64,000 nucleotides of DNA from Brevibacillus brevis NBRC 100599 (GCF_000010165.1 NC_012491.1:1110001-1174000); one strand, 5' to 3'; numbered from the stretch's first letter, positions 18,740 through 27,954 are shown. Made by a program: numbers and translations. The notes: generated by a model not told the origin, from the sequence alone.

Positions 18740-18792
18740 CTCCAACACGAAAAAGCTCTCCATTGAATGCGGAGGGCTTTTTCGTGTTGGAG
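18740..18792. terminator. long bidirectional terminator hairpin
   Basis: CTCCAACACGAAAAAGC pairs with GCTTTTTCGTGTTGGAG around a short loop. The arms contain the A and T runs, so both strands can terminate. Confidence 0.85.
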
Positions 18793-18964
18793 GTAGCGCT
18801 GCTAGTCGGTATTTTCCCCAATTATTTGGCGTATATTTCTAAGGTGCTTTTGTTTACTAAAGTATCGACTATTCCCTGCTAATGTGCTATCATGATACCT
18901 TGTTAACGTATTACCACTTTATCAGAGTAAAACATAGAGTAGGGAAACGAGGGGGATCATCACG

Positions 18965-19741
18965 ATGAAGAAAATAGCATGGATGTCATTGTTGTTGGGT
19001 GCGGTGGTTTCGTTGGTAGTGGGCTGTTCCAGCGCAAAAACTGGCGCTGACGCGAATAAGTTGATTATCGGAATTGATGATAAGTTTGCACCGATGGGTT
19101 TCCGGGATGAGAAAAATGAGCTAGTCGGTTTTGATATTGATTATGCACGTGCAGCTGGCGAAAAAATGGGAAAACAAGTTGAGTTTCAAACAATCGACTG
19201 GAGTGCAAAAGAGTCTGAACTAAACAGTGGTCGTATTGACTTGATCTGGAATGGATATACGATTACAGATGAGAGAAAAGGGAAGGTTCTCTTTACCAAG
19301 CCTTATCTGAAAAACGCACAAGTAGTGGTCACGAAGGCAAATAGCAACTTGACCAAGCTGTCAGACTTAGCCGGTAAAGCAATTGGTTTACAAAAGCTGT
19401 CTTCCGCAGCTGACGCGATTAATGCGAGTGAGATCAAAAATCAGGTCCAATCGATTACCGAGTTCCCTGATAACGTACTGGCACTGAGTGATTTGAAGAT
19501 CGGTCGTGTAGAAGCAGTCGTCATCGACCAGATTGTGGCCGATTACTATATGGCAAAAGAGCCGGGAGCATTTAAGCAATTAGAAGAATCGCTGTCTCCT
19601 GAGGAATATGGAATTGGCGTCAAAAAAGGCAACGAGGCATTGCAAAAAGAGCTGCAAAAAGCACTGGATGCAATGAATCAGGATGGTACAGCTGCAAAAA
19701 TATCGGAAAAATGGTTCGGCGAAAATCGTGTATTGAAATAA
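18965..19741 (+). CDS. polar amino acid ABC transporter, substrate-binding lipoprotein
   Basis: 258 aa. Lipoprotein signal with lipobox VVGC (Cys near residue 21). The family 3 solute-binding fold is shown by GIDDKFAPMGFRDEKNELVG, FDIDYARAAGEKMG and IWNGYTITDERK. It binds an amino acid outside the membrane and hands it to the two following gene products. The substrate is not readable; cystine or arginine are typical for the family. A GAGGGGG site precedes the ATG. Confidence 0.92.
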   Translation: MKKIAWMSLLLGAVVSLVVGCSSAKTGADANKLIIGIDDKFAPMGFRDEKNELVGFDIDYARAAGEKMGKQVEFQTIDWSAKESELNSGRIDLIWNGYTITDERKGKVLFTKPYLKNAQVVVTKANSNLTKLSDLAGKAIGLQKLSSAADAINASEIKNQVQSITEFPDNVLALSDLKIGRVEAVVIDQIVADYYMAKEPGAFKQLEESLSPEEYGIGVKKGNEALQKELQKALDAMNQDGTAAKISEKWFGENRVLK

Positions 19742-19753
19742 GCAGAACAGCGA

Positions 19754-19790
19754 TGGCTTCGCCGCATGATTGGCGAAGCCACGCTTTTAT
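19754..19790 (+). terminator. intercistronic stem-loop between binding protein and permease
   Basis: TGGCTTCGCC/GGCGAAGCCA followed by CGCTTTTATTTT. Such partial terminators usually make the binding protein more abundant than the membrane parts. Confidence 0.7.
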
Positions 19791-19814
19791 TTTCAGGATT
19801 AGGAGCATACCCAG

Positions 19815-20474
19815 ATGAACGTAGACTACATTCTCTCCATTACGAAGCCCATGCTAGAAGGAGCGCAGATGACGGTGCTGTTGTTTCTCATCGCCATTCT
19901 GCTTTCCATTCCATTAGGTTTTCTGATCACCTTACTGGCAAAGAGCAGTAATAAGGCGCTGGCCTGGCTCGCGCATACGTATGTATATGTGATGCGTGGG
20001 ACGCCTCTCTTATTGCAGCTGTTGTTTATTTGCTTCGGGCTGCCTCTCTTGCCCGTAGTGGGAGATTATTTGGTGATGGATCGATTCGTCGCTGCATGTG
20101 TCGGTTTCGTGTTGAATTACGCAGCGTATTTCGCGGAGATTTTCCGTGGAGGACTGCTGTCGATCGACAAAGGACAGTACGAAGCGGCGCAGGTACTCGG
20201 CTTTAGCAAATGGCAGACAACCAACAAGATTATTATGCCGCAAATGTTTCGCGTGGCTTTACCAGCCGTCGCAAATGAATCAATCACCCTTGTAAAAGAC
20301 ACAGCGCTGCTCTATGCAGTCGCCGTCCCAGAATTGCTTCACTTTGCACAAACGGCTGTGAATCGTGACTTTACCATCGTTCCGTTTTTTATTGCTGGAA
20401 TCATTTATTTGTTAATGACGCTATTGTTGACGTTGTTCTTTAAGTGGCTGGAAAAAAGGTTCAAATTCGAATAA
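19815..20474 (+). CDS. polar amino acid ABC transporter, permease
   Basis: 219 aa with about five transmembrane helices. The HisM/GlnP-type signature is present: [14 protein letters not shown] near residues 56-70 and the ATPase-contact EAA loop [13 protein letters not shown] at about 121-133. Second gene of the transporter operon. Confidence 0.93.
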   Translation: MNVDYILSITKPMLEGAQMTVLLFLIAILLSIPLGFLITLLAKSSNKALAWLAHTYVYVMRGTPLLLQLLFICFGLPLLPVVGDYLVMDRFVAACVGFVLNYAAYFAEIFRGGLLSIDKGQYEAAQVLGFSKWQTTNKIIMPQMFRVALPAVANESITLVKDTALLYAVAVPELLHFAQTAVNRDFTIVPFFIAGIIYLLMTLLLTLFFKWLEKRFKFE

Positions 20475-20488
20475 AGGGCTGGCACAAT

Positions 20489-21235
20489 ATGGATATCATT
20501 CAAGTATCGAATCTAAAGAAATCGTTTGGCAATCAGGAAGTTTTGCGAGATGTCTCGTTTTCGGTGAAAAAGAACGAAGTCGTGGCAGTAATCGGGCCTT
20601 CTGGCTCCGGTAAAAGCACGATGCTGCGCAGCTTGGTCAACCTCGAGCAGGTGAATGGTGGTAGCATTCGTGTGCAGGATGATTATTTGGTGAAGGACGG
20701 GGTTTATGCCGGTAACCAGGAAATCAAGCAGATCACGTCGAGAATGGGCATGGTCTTCCAGCATTTTAATCTGTTCCCTCATCTAACGGTGAAGGAAAAT
20801 CTGGAGATCGCACCACGTGTAGTCAAAGGTGAGGCGTCTTCAGACATCCGGAAAATGAGTGCAGAGCTCTTGGAAAAGGTCGGGCTGTCTGATAAGGCAG
20901 ACGCGTATCCAGCGAAGCTCTCAGGCGGACAGAAGCAGCGTGTAGCGATCGCCAGAGCACTGATGATGAACCCGCAAATCTTGTTGTTTGACGAGCCTAC
21001 GTCTGCACTCGATCCCGAACTGACGGGTGAGGTCCTGCAAGTCATTAAGCAGCTTGCCCAGGAGCATATGACGATGATGGTAGTGACGCATGAGATGGGA
21101 TTCGCACGCGAGGTGGCGAACCAAATCATGTTTATGGACAAAGGGGAATTCGTAGAGTCGGGGACACCGGAGCAATTGTTTACAAACGCTAAATTTGAGC
21201 GGACGAAATCTTTTTTGCATCGCGCGTTAAAATAG
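20489..21235 (+). CDS. polar amino acid ABC transporter, ATPase
   Basis: 248 aa. Walker [11 protein letters not shown]-loop [10 protein letters not shown], signature LSGGQKQR, Walker [13 protein letters not shown] and the H-loop VTHEMGF are all intact. ATG 20489 follows the permease stop by 14 bases with a weak AAAGGG site. A terminator follows at 21251. Confidence 0.95.
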   Translation: MDIIQVSNLKKSFGNQEVLRDVSFSVKKNEVVAVIGPSGSGKSTMLRSLVNLEQVNGGSIRVQDDYLVKDGVYAGNQEIKQITSRMGMVFQHFNLFPHLTVKENLEIAPRVVKGEASSDIRKMSAELLEKVGLSDKADAYPAKLSGGQKQRVAIARALMMNPQILLFDEPTSALDPELTGEVLQVIKQLAQEHMTMMVVTHEMGFAREVANQIMFMDKGEFVESGTPEQLFTNAKFERTKSFLHRALK

Positions 21236-21250
21236 AGAAGATCAACAACA

Positions 21251-21292
21251 AATGCCCTCAGTGTCGAGAAGACAGACTGAGGGCATTTTGTA
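21251..21292 (+). terminator. terminator of the ABC transporter operon
   Basis: AATGCCCTCAGT/ACTGAGGGCATT with TTTTG; symmetric, so it may also serve the convergent KTSC gene. Confidence 0.85.
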
Positions 21293-21300
21293 TAGACAGG

Positions 21301-21564
21301 CTACATCACCTGATAGTTCAAGTACCGTTGGCTGATGAACGAATGAAAATGATCGCTGAACGAGTCAGCATTTAAAAACGCATTGTAAGCGTAAGGAGTG
21401 ACCCGACAGTAAACGAGCTCGCGTCCATCGTGAAAACGGATGTAGAGGTGGCTTGTGGCCAGATCGTAGCGTGCAGCTTTGATCAATTTCGAATCCAGTT
21501 CCTTGTAGGTAATTTCTTGAGGTTGATTCTGACGTGGCAGAAATTGGCGAAAAAAAGATCTCAA
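21301..21564 (-). CDS. KTSC-domain protein
   Basis: 87 aa. Residues about 22-80 (SKLIKAARYDLATSHLYIRF, then a YCRVTPYAYNAFLNADS segment) match the KTSC domain (PF13619), often found near nucleic-acid enzymes and of unknown function. The start appears to be TTG at 21564 with AAAGGAG 12 bases upstream. It lies 33 bases downstream of the 41-aa membrane protein on the same strand. Confidence 0.7.
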   Translation of the reverse strand: MRSFFRQFLPRQNQPQEITYKELDSKLIKAARYDLATSHLYIRFHDGRELVYCRVTPYAYNAFLNADSFSDHFHSFISQRYLNYQVM

Positions 21565-21597
21565 TGTACGTGCAAACTCCTTTATCTAAAAATCGGT

Positions 21598-21723
21598 TTA
21601 TCTATTTCTACGAGTCTTCATTTTACGCAAAAATTTGGATTCGGAATACAAAAATAGCACACCGATTGCAAAATAGGCTAAGAGAACCGTATTCAGAACA
21701 ATCATTGGAAAGTGGGCAAGCAT
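21598..21723 (-). CDS. small membrane protein, 41 aa
   Basis: 41 codons: MLAHFPMIVLNTVLLAYFAI, then GVLFLYSE and a strongly basic tail ending MKTRRNR. One transmembrane helix with a positive-inside C-terminus. CAGGAGG lies 7 bases before the ATG. Not recognised. The ribosome site and composition make it a credible gene, probably cotranscribed with the KTSC protein. Confidence 0.6.
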   Translation of the reverse strand: MLAHFPMIVLNTVLLAYFAIGVLFLYSESKFLRKMKTRRNR

Positions 21724-21974
21724 GTAAGTGCCTCCTGTTAGAGAGAATGAAGTCACGAATGAAAAGTAACCTGCTCCAAAAAAGTGAAAATCTTCTTTTT
21801 GCTTCGTTCTATGGGCCTATCATCTGGTTAAGTATAGAAAGGAATGATCATCCGAAAGTATGTAGACTCATGAAAAATGTTGTCGAATATAGTCTATATT
21901 ACCTATTTTATTTTTGTCAATAATTACATAGAACCAAAAGTGATATCCACAAATTTCCTTGATAAACTACCTTG

Positions 21975-21996
21975 TATCACGAGGTATAGTGTGATA
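21975..21996. promoter_or_regulatory. candidate PadR operator
   Basis: Inverted repeat TATCAC-N10-GTGATA, 35 bases before the padR-type start. It encloses a TATAGT that could be a -10 element. A further ATATCAC half site lies at about 22008-22014. PadR proteins commonly bind such palindromes in their own promoters. The rest of the 21724-22030 spacer shows no gene. Confidence 0.55.
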
Positions 21997-22030
21997 ATCT
22001 CTAGGCATATCACGGGGAGGAGATGCTTTT

Positions 22031-22357
22031 GTGAACAAGGAGTTGTTGAAAGGAAGCATCGATCTATTGCTGCTCTCGCTGATCGCACAAAAAGATCAGT
22101 ACGGCTATGAGTTGGCCAAGAAGATTCGCGATAAAAGCGATGAGCTGTATGAAATCGGTGAAGGCACATTATATCCTGCTCTTAAGAGACTGGAGACGCA
22201 AAAGGCAGTGGAGTCTTACTGGGGGGAAGCCAACGAAGGCGGACGCCGCAAATATTATCGGATTACCAAGACGGGCCAAGGGCTTCTGCAAGACAAGATG
22301 AAGGATTGGCAGAGCTTGAGTAGACTCATTTTGCTTTGCAATGAGGGAAGTGAGTAA
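22031..22357 (+). CDS. PadR-family transcriptional regulator
   Basis: 108 aa. The winged helix begins LLKGSIDLLLLSLIAQKDQY and includes GEGTLYPALKRLE and the wing GGRRKYYRITKTG, the PadR hallmarks. GTG start with GGGGAGGAG upstream. The next gene begins 3 bases after its stop and carries a HAAS-type domain, the frequent partner of PadR repressors. Confidence 0.92.
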   Translation: MNKELLKGSIDLLLLSLIAQKDQYGYELAKKIRDKSDELYEIGEGTLYPALKRLETQKAVESYWGEANEGGRRKYYRITKTGQGLLQDKMKDWQSLSRLILLCNEGSE

Positions 22358-22360
22358 CGA

Positions 22361-23116
22361 ATGAAGCTCGAACAATATGCAGAACAGGTTGTCAGTCGCT
22401 TGCCATGCTCGAAATGGGAAAAGCAGGATGTCAAAGATGAGCTGATGGATCATTTGAACAGCATGAAAAGTGAGCTGGTCGAAGAAGGCTATGAAGAACA
22501 GGAAGCCGTTTTACTGACCATTCAACGATTTGGTTCGACGAAAGCAATCAGTCGGCAACTGTCTGAGTCCATGCCGCTCATTGATAAATACATCCGTAAA
22601 TGGGTCATGACCTTGTTTTTCTTGTATGTAGCTATCTCTAGTTATCTCTTGTTATTGTCACCGGATCGCTTCCGACGCAGAGCTTTTACCGTGGAATGGA
22701 AGCAAAGGATGCTGGAATACGGCGTCCCGCAATATACGCATCTGTTCCAAAATACGAAACCATTTCAAACCTTGGTGGATTACGTTTATCATTATGACAA
22801 TTACAGCTTTGGCACTGTCATGTATAACCTGATTGGCAATGTCATGTTGTTTGTTCCGCTCGGGCTGTTGCTGCCGTTGATATTTATGTCCTTTCAAAGC
22901 GTGCATCGCGTGTTTTTTCTCACGCTTTCGGCCAGTCTCATCATCGAAACCTTGCAGCTATTGTTTTCGTTAGGCAGCTTTGATGTCGATGATTTGCTGC
23001 TAAATGTACTCGGCGGTCTAATTGGCTATGGGATGTTTCGAGTAGGGGCGGCGCTGATCCGTAAGCGACGGAACAATAACAAATTTGATGACGATCTGTC
23101 TGCCTCCTCTTTTTAG
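22361..23116 (+). CDS. HAAS-domain/VanZ-like membrane protein
   Basis: 251 aa. Residues 1-75 are a HAAS-type helical domain (DVKDELMDHLNSMKSELVEE, then EAVLLTIQRFGSTKAISRQL). Residues about 82-240 are a VanZ-like membrane domain with four helices, including NLIGNVMLFVPLGLLLP and SFDVDDLLLNVLGGLIGYG. Related proteins act in envelope-stress or glycopeptide tolerance. Translation is coupled to the PadR gene. The fusion of both parts in one chain is worth noting. Confidence 0.85.
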   Translation: MKLEQYAEQVVSRLPCSKWEKQDVKDELMDHLNSMKSELVEEGYEEQEAVLLTIQRFGSTKAISRQLSESMPLIDKYIRKWVMTLFFLYVAISSYLLLLSPDRFRRRAFTVEWKQRMLEYGVPQYTHLFQNTKPFQTLVDYVYHYDNYSFGTVMYNLIGNVMLFVPLGLLLPLIFMSFQSVHRVFFLTLSASLIIETLQLLFSLGSFDVDDLLLNVLGGLIGYGMFRVGAALIRKRRNNNKFDDDLSASSF

Positions 23117-23182
23117 CGGGTCAAAATTTGTAAAAGCTTTTTGAGTGACCGGGGTCGCACGATTGTAAGGCGGCCTTGGCAA

Positions 23183-23213
23183 AGGCTTTAGCCATTTTTT
23201 TTGCATATGTACA
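23183..23213 (+). terminator. probable terminator after the VanZ-like gene
   Basis: Short imperfect hairpin TGGC...GCCA followed by eight T. Confidence 0.55.
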
Positions 23214-23259
23214 TCGTAATGCGATATACATAGTGAATCGATTATTTAGGAGGGTTTTT

Positions 23260-25554
23260 ATGAAACGATCACCGATTTTCCTCATAGCATTTGTGCTCCT
23301 GCTCCAAGTCGTAGTTGGCTGTGAGAGCAACAAGGCTACCGAACAAGTGCAGTCGAAGCAGCACTCAGAATTTACTTTTGATGCGAATCCGGAGACCTTC
23401 GAAGTATTCGTCGAGAGAGACGGGATGAAGGAAAGTGCCTCGGAGCCGATGCCTGCGCGCAAGGTAACGAATGTACAAAAAGGTGAACAAGAGATTGCTT
23501 GGAGCTACCCAGACGACCAGCTGGATGTCTCGATTAAAAAGAAAGAGGATCATTTGCAAATCACCCTGACCTCTAAAGGAACAGAGAGCTTTTCCTGGCC
23601 GACAGTAAAAGGAGCAAGCTACATGGTGCCCTTGGGAGAAGGGAAATGGATACCTGCGGCTGACAGCAAGTGGCAGTCCTTTTTAAAAGAAGAGAGTCTT
23701 AGCTTTGCTGAGTCTTTTTCCATGCGCTTTTTTGCTGTGAACAAGAGCAAGTATGCGCTGATGTACGTCGTAGACAATTTGTTTAACAACACCGTCGATT
23801 TTGTCGTTGATCCGACGATTGGATTTACGTTTTCGCACGAGTTCCCCACGATTAATCCGGACAAGACCTACGGGTTCCGCTTGTATGTCACAGACAACGA
23901 TCCGGTTAGTGTAGCGGGTGTTTACAAGCAATATGTCAAGGAGCAGGGAGGACTGCTGACCCTGGCTGAAAAAGCAAAAGCCAATCCGAATATTGAAAAG
24001 CTTTACGGCGCTCCTCATTTTTACTTGTGGAACAAGAGCTTCTTATCGGTCAACGACGTGAAATGGAATGCACTGAAAACGAAACTGAACCCGAGCTTCA
24101 TCGGAGCACTTGAGAAAATCTTGGCTTCCAATGAAGTGGACGGAAAAGAGAGCATCCAGCAATTCCGCGAGATTCAGAAGCAGGATTACGTCGCGGATTA
24201 TCAAAAGAAAGCGCTCCTTAGCGGGTTGAATTATGCTTTGCGTTCCCGTGAGTTTTACACTCCGCAGCGATTTCCACATGTCGATGAAGAGGTAAAAAGA
24301 TCGTTTGGAAAAGGGATCGACACGTTGACAGAATCACAGCTGTACGACATGAACAAAAAGGTGCTGAAAAGTGTGCTCCAAGATGTCGTTCCACCTGTGG
24401 AACAGTGGGGGAATGCCGACTCTACTGATCTCTTGAAAGAAATGAAAGCGGCGGGGATTGATCGGGCATGGATCGGTTTGCCTGATTGGACAGCAGCCTA
24501 TATGAAGCCAGCGTTCATTCAAAAGGCGAATGAGACAGGCTATTTGATCGCCAGCTACGATTCCTACCATTCGATTCATCAGGAGGAAAATCCCGATTGG
24601 AACACAGCTATTTTCAAGGATAAGAGCTTGTACGAGAACGCAACGATTTCAAAGAAAAATGGAGAGAAGAAAGCCGGTTTTCTCCAACAGGGGAGATTGC
24701 TGAATCCGACTCTATCACTGCCGAGTGTCAAACAGCGCATGGATGAAATCATGAATAACGATGTTGCCTTTAATTCGTGGTTTATTGATGTGGATGCAGC
24801 AGGAGATTTCAACGATGATTATTCGCCACAGCACACGACGACTGAGGCAGAGGATATGAAGGCAAAGCTTGCGCGTATGGACTACATTCGCGATGAAAAG
24901 AAGTTGGTTATCGGGTCTGAAACTGGAAATGATTTCGCCAGTCAGAGTATCGCCTATGCCCATGGCATTGAGACGCCTGTCATCAAATGGGCCGATCCAG
25001 ACATGCGAAAAAACAAGCAAAGCCCGTATTATGTAGGAGGCTACTGGTCCCCGGCGGGAGAGGTCCCAGAACGATACGCCAAACAGGTTCCGATCAAGGA
25101 AGAGTATCGTCATGTATACATTGATCCTGCCTATTCTTTGCCACTGTACAAGCTCGTGTACAACAATGCAGTGATCACGAGCCATCACTGGGAGTGGGGC
25201 AGTCTGAAGATAAAGGATGAAGTCGGCACCCGTATGCTCAAGGAGCTGCTTTACAATGTACCGCCGCTTTATCATTTGGATAAAAAGATGTGGGATGAAA
25301 ACCAATCATTAATCACGAATTATTTGAAGGTATGGTCTCCTTTCCATAAAAAAGCGGTGCAGCAAGAAATGACCGATTATCGCGTCTTGTCCGAGGACAG
25401 GCTCGTGCAGAAGTCGGTTTATGGGGAGGATCTGCAAGTGATCGCCAACTTCTCTGAGCAAGATTTCACGTACGAGGGGCAAGTGGTGAAGGCCAGATCA
25501 GCTCTGATTATGAACGGGAACGATAAACAAACCTTCTTTGCTCCAGCGCAGTAA
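23260..25554 (+). CDS. glycoside-hydrolase-like lipoprotein
   Basis: 764 aa. Lipobox VVGC near residue 21, so it is anchored on the outer face of the membrane. After an N-terminal beta-rich region (to about residue 280) comes a long section resembling (beta/alpha)8 glycosidases of the GH101-like or DUF5696 type. It includes WIGLPDWTAAYMKP, SWFIDVDAAGDF (possible Asp nucleophile), IGSETGNDF (possible acid) and SHHWEWGSL. A C-terminal beta domain closes the protein. The substrate is unknown and the family placement is by motif memory only. AGGAGGG precedes ATG 23260. It is monocistronic. Confidence 0.65.
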   Translation: MKRSPIFLIAFVLLLQVVVGCESNKATEQVQSKQHSEFTFDANPETFEVFVERDGMKESASEPMPARKVTNVQKGEQEIAWSYPDDQLDVSIKKKEDHLQITLTSKGTESFSWPTVKGASYMVPLGEGKWIPAADSKWQSFLKEESLSFAESFSMRFFAVNKSKYALMYVVDNLFNNTVDFVVDPTIGFTFSHEFPTINPDKTYGFRLYVTDNDPVSVAGVYKQYVKEQGGLLTLAEKAKANPNIEKLYGAPHFYLWNKSFLSVNDVKWNALKTKLNPSFIGALEKILASNEVDGKESIQQFREIQKQDYVADYQKKALLSGLNYALRSREFYTPQRFPHVDEEVKRSFGKGIDTLTESQLYDMNKKVLKSVLQDVVPPVEQWGNADSTDLLKEMKAAGIDRAWIGLPDWTAAYMKPAFIQKANETGYLIASYDSYHSIHQEENPDWNTAIFKDKSLYENATISKKNGEKKAGFLQQGRLLNPTLSLPSVKQRMDEIMNNDVAFNSWFIDVDAAGDFNDDYSPQHTTTEAEDMKAKLARMDYIRDEKKLVIGSETGNDFASQSIAYAHGIETPVIKWADPDMRKNKQSPYYVGGYWSPAGEVPERYAKQVPIKEEYRHVYIDPAYSLPLYKLVYNNAVITSHHWEWGSLKIKDEVGTRMLKELLYNVPPLYHLDKKMWDENQSLITNYLKVWSPFHKKAVQQEMTDYRVLSEDRLVQKSVYGEDLQVIANFSEQDFTYEGQVVKARSALIMNGNDKQTFFAPAQ

Positions 25555-25566
25555 GAACGATTTGAA

Positions 25567-25602
25567 AAAGGCTGTCCGCGAAAATGAAGCGGCAGCTTTT
25601 TT
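25567..25602. terminator. terminator between glycosidase-like gene and LysR gene
   Basis: AAAGGCTG-CCGC/GCGG-CAGCTTTTTT hairpin with one bulged base, followed by a T run. Confidence 0.75.
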
Positions 25603-25605
25603 CTG

Positions 25606-26532
25606 CTAAGGAGTGGGTGGGTATTTCTTGCTTTTCAAATCGTATTGGAGTCGATTAATGAAGTTCATGGAAATACGGGAATAATGCCGTTCCTCCGAGC
25701 GTACCCACCCATAATAGACGGGTTGTTGATAAGGAATATCCAAATCAAGCGTAATTGAATCGGAGTCTTGCAAATGAGGCTCATGAACAAAAGAATAGTC
25801 CAGCCCGATGGTTACCGCGAGATTTTGCCGGATTGCATTGCGGAGCGCTTCTGTGTTGTTCGACGTAAACAAAATGTCGACAGGACCGTAAGTCGCGGCA
25901 AAATCCTCTACGAACCATTTGACGTAGTCGTCGTTGTACAGGACGAAGGAGTGCTTGCGAAGCTCTTCAGGTGTGACGGAATCCTGGTAGGCAAGTGACG
26001 AGTTTTTGCCTACACCAACGACCATTTTTCCCTCTAGCAACTGTTCGAACACCAAGCCGAGGCCTTCGCTCTTTTTGAGAAGATTCTCATGGATAATGAC
26101 CAGACCAATGTCCAGCTTGTCCTGGAGAATATCCTCTAATATTTCCTGTGTGCCTTTTTCGGCAATTTCGGTACGGATGTAAGGATAATCTTTTTTAAAG
26201 CTCGCGACGGCATCGACCAGAAGATTCATGGGACCGGGAATGGTCGCCAGTCTGAGCTCTCCGCTCAACGTGTTCGTATAGTTTTGTGCTTCTTCCCAAA
26301 TCTCCTGGATCTTTCCCAATGCTTCAAACGCTTTTTTGATGATGATGCGTCCTTCAGAGGTCGGTACAGCTCCGAGACGCGAACGTGAAAAAAGAGTAAC
26401 GCCCAGCTCAGCTTCCAAACTGGAGAGCGACTGGCTGATGGCGGAGAGGGTGATATGCTTGTTCTGAGCGGCTTTGGTCAAGGAGCCTGCCTTCGCTATT
26501 TCTACGATATATTCCAGTTGTTCCAGATGCAT
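25606..26532 (-). CDS. LysR-family transcriptional regulator
   Basis: 308 aa. N-terminal winged HTH (LEYIVEIAKAGSLTKAAQNK, then AISQSLSSLEAELGV) and a periplasmic-binding-type effector domain from about residue 90. It is transcribed divergently from the SDR gene, the usual LysR/target layout. A palindrome between them is the likely binding site. The effector is unknown. Confidence 0.93.
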   Translation of the reverse strand: MHLEQLEYIVEIAKAGSLTKAAQNKHITLSAISQSLSSLEAELGVTLFSRSRLGAVPTSEGRIIIKKAFEALGKIQEIWEEAQNYTNTLSGELRLATIPGPMNLLVDAVASFKKDYPYIRTEIAEKGTQEILEDILQDKLDIGLVIIHENLLKKSEGLGLVFEQLLEGKMVVGVGKNSSLAYQDSVTPEELRKHSFVLYNDDYVKWFVEDFAATYGPVDILFTSNNTEALRNAIRQNLAVTIGLDYSFVHEPHLQDSDSITLDLDIPYQQPVYYGWVRSEERHYSRISMNFINRLQYDLKSKKYPPTP

Positions 26533-26557
26533 TTGGTAAGATCACATCCTTTAGTCG

Positions 26558-26577
26558 TACTTAAGGAAGGGTAAGTA
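26558..26577. promoter_or_regulatory. candidate LysR operator
   Basis: Perfect inverted repeat TACTTA-N8-TAAGTA in the divergent LysR/SDR spacer. A TATAAT -10 element for the SDR gene lies at 26609-26614 with a poor -35. This places the palindrome at about -63 to -44, the typical activator position. Confidence 0.6.
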
Positions 26578-26668
26578 TGTTTACATATTTTTAAATATAA
26601 AAGAGTCCTATAATGAAAGCAAGGCAAGAGATCAGTTACAAGAGACATAATAGATGGAGGCGTTTACC

Positions 26669-27415
26669 ATGGCGAGACTCGAAGGGAAAGTAGCGATCGT
26701 AACAGGTGGAGCAAGTGGAATCGGAGAAACGACCGTCCGTCTCTTCGCAAAAGAAGGGGCGAAAGTCGTGATTGCTGACTTCTCCCCACGTGGAAATGAA
26801 TTGGCGGAAGAGCTGAATCTAGCGGGCTTCGATGCGTTGTTCGTGAAAACGGACGTAACGAAAGAAGATGAAGTAAAAAATATGGTGAGCGCCACTGTAG
26901 TAAAGTACGGAAAGGTAGATATTTTGTTTGCCAATGCGGGTATCGCGAAAGACGCACCTGGTCATCTGTTGAGCTTGGATGACTGGCAAAGAACGATTGA
27001 TATCAATCTGACTGGCGTATTCTTGTGCGATAAATATGTCATCGAGCAAATGCTGGCACAGGGGACTGGCGGCGCGATTGTCAACTGCGGCTCGATCCAT
27101 AGCCATGCCGGAAAAGCAGGTGTGACAGCTTACTCTTCCGCCAAAGGTGGCGTGAAGCTCCTGACCCAGACACTGGGACTTACGTATGCCAAGCAAGGGA
27201 TTCGCGTAAATGCGGTCTGCCCAGGCTATATTGATACACCACTGATTGCTGGGCGCAATGAGGCTTTGAATGAGCACTTGATCGGGTTACATCCGATGGG
27301 ACGCTTGGGTAAACCGGAAGAAGTCGCTAAGGCCGTTCTGTTCCTTGCCAGCGACGATGCCTCCTTCGTCACTGGGACAAGCCTGCTGGTTGATGGCGGT
27401 TATACAGCGCAATAA
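26669..27415 (+). CDS. short-chain dehydrogenase/reductase
   Basis: 248 aa classical SDR. Nucleotide-binding TGGASGIG at 12-19, NAG at about 89-91, catalytic Ser in NCGSIHSH and YxxxK in YSSAK at about 155. An Asp after the second strand (VVIADFSPRG) suggests preference for NAD(H). GGAGG lies before ATG 26669; an upstream in-frame ATG at 26654 overlaps that site. The substrate is unknown. Probably under control of the divergent LysR protein. Confidence 0.9.
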   Translation: MARLEGKVAIVTGGASGIGETTVRLFAKEGAKVVIADFSPRGNELAEELNLAGFDALFVKTDVTKEDEVKNMVSATVVKYGKVDILFANAGIAKDAPGHLLSLDDWQRTIDINLTGVFLCDKYVIEQMLAQGTGGAIVNCGSIHSHAGKAGVTAYSSAKGGVKLLTQTLGLTYAKQGIRVNAVCPGYIDTPLIAGRNEALNEHLIGLHPMGRLGKPEEVAKAVLFLASDDASFVTGTSLLVDGGYTAQ

Positions 27416-27424
27416 GATGTTCTT

Positions 27425-27467
27425 TCTCCTCGCGTAGATTTTTGTCTACTCGGGGAGATTTTTTTTG
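27425..27467 (+). terminator. terminator after the SDR gene
   Basis: TCTCCTCGCGTAGA/TCTACTCGGGGAGA hairpin followed by eight T. Confidence 0.88.
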
Positions 27468-27472
27468 CTAAG

Positions 27473-27499
27473 ACTTCATCGGACAAATGCCCTACACTA
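27473..27499 (+). promoter_or_regulatory. SigmaK-like promoter of the GerP-type gene
   Basis: AC at 27473-27474, 16-bp spacer, then CCTACACTA at 27491-27499, one mismatch from the SigmaK -10 CATANNNTA. Mother-cell expression would agree with gerP genes of Bacillus. This is a motif match only. Confidence 0.5.
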
Positions 27500-27569
27500 T
27501 CGTCCAAGCGGGCGCAAAACCGTTCGAATAGGATGGGAATAAGCGATTACGCAAGGGGAGGGAGGAGTT

Positions 27570-27830
27570 TTGCCAACTTTTATAGGCAAGGTGACCATTA
27601 CCAATAATGTTGGAAATATCAACTTTGGCGATACGGCAAACAACTCTCCGAAAAGTGTAATCAAATCGTTTTCCGGTTCGGGTGGCAACAATAGCGGCAA
27701 TGTAGTGAAGGTCATCAATGAAAATAGCCAAACCAATACATGGGTGGGTTCAGGGGCCGCTGGAATGAAGACAGTGAAGGAAAAGAAACGGGTCCGTCGC
27801 GCAGCCCGAAAGTGCAAAAAGAAAAAGTAG
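27570..27830 (+). CDS. spore germination protein GerPA/GerPF family
   Basis: 86 aa. Residues 1-60 show the GerPA/PF pattern: IGKVTITNNVGNINFGDTAN, SPKS, SGSGGNNSGN and NSQTNTW. The C-terminus is an added basic tail (KEKKRVRRAARKCKKKK) not usual in GerPA/PF. TTG start with GGGGAGGGAGGAG just upstream. In Bacillus the gerP operon helps nutrients cross the spore coat; here the gene is alone. Confidence 0.82.
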   Translation: MPTFIGKVTITNNVGNINFGDTANNSPKSVIKSFSGSGGNNSGNVVKVINENSQTNTWVGSGAAGMKTVKEKKRVRRAARKCKKKK

Positions 27831-27954
27831 CCTTGAAAAAGGCCCCGTGTGAAAGTGGACAAGCTCGGTAATAGCGTTTAGATTAAGACTATTGCGAATT
27901 TATGTGAATTGAGATAAAAAAGATGAAAGACGTCGTAGAAAGGAAGCAAACCAG

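Noticed and set aside
21534..21923. Plus-strand 129-codon frame
   Set aside because: It lies antisense to the KTSC start and the 41-aa membrane gene, has poor composition and no ribosome site.
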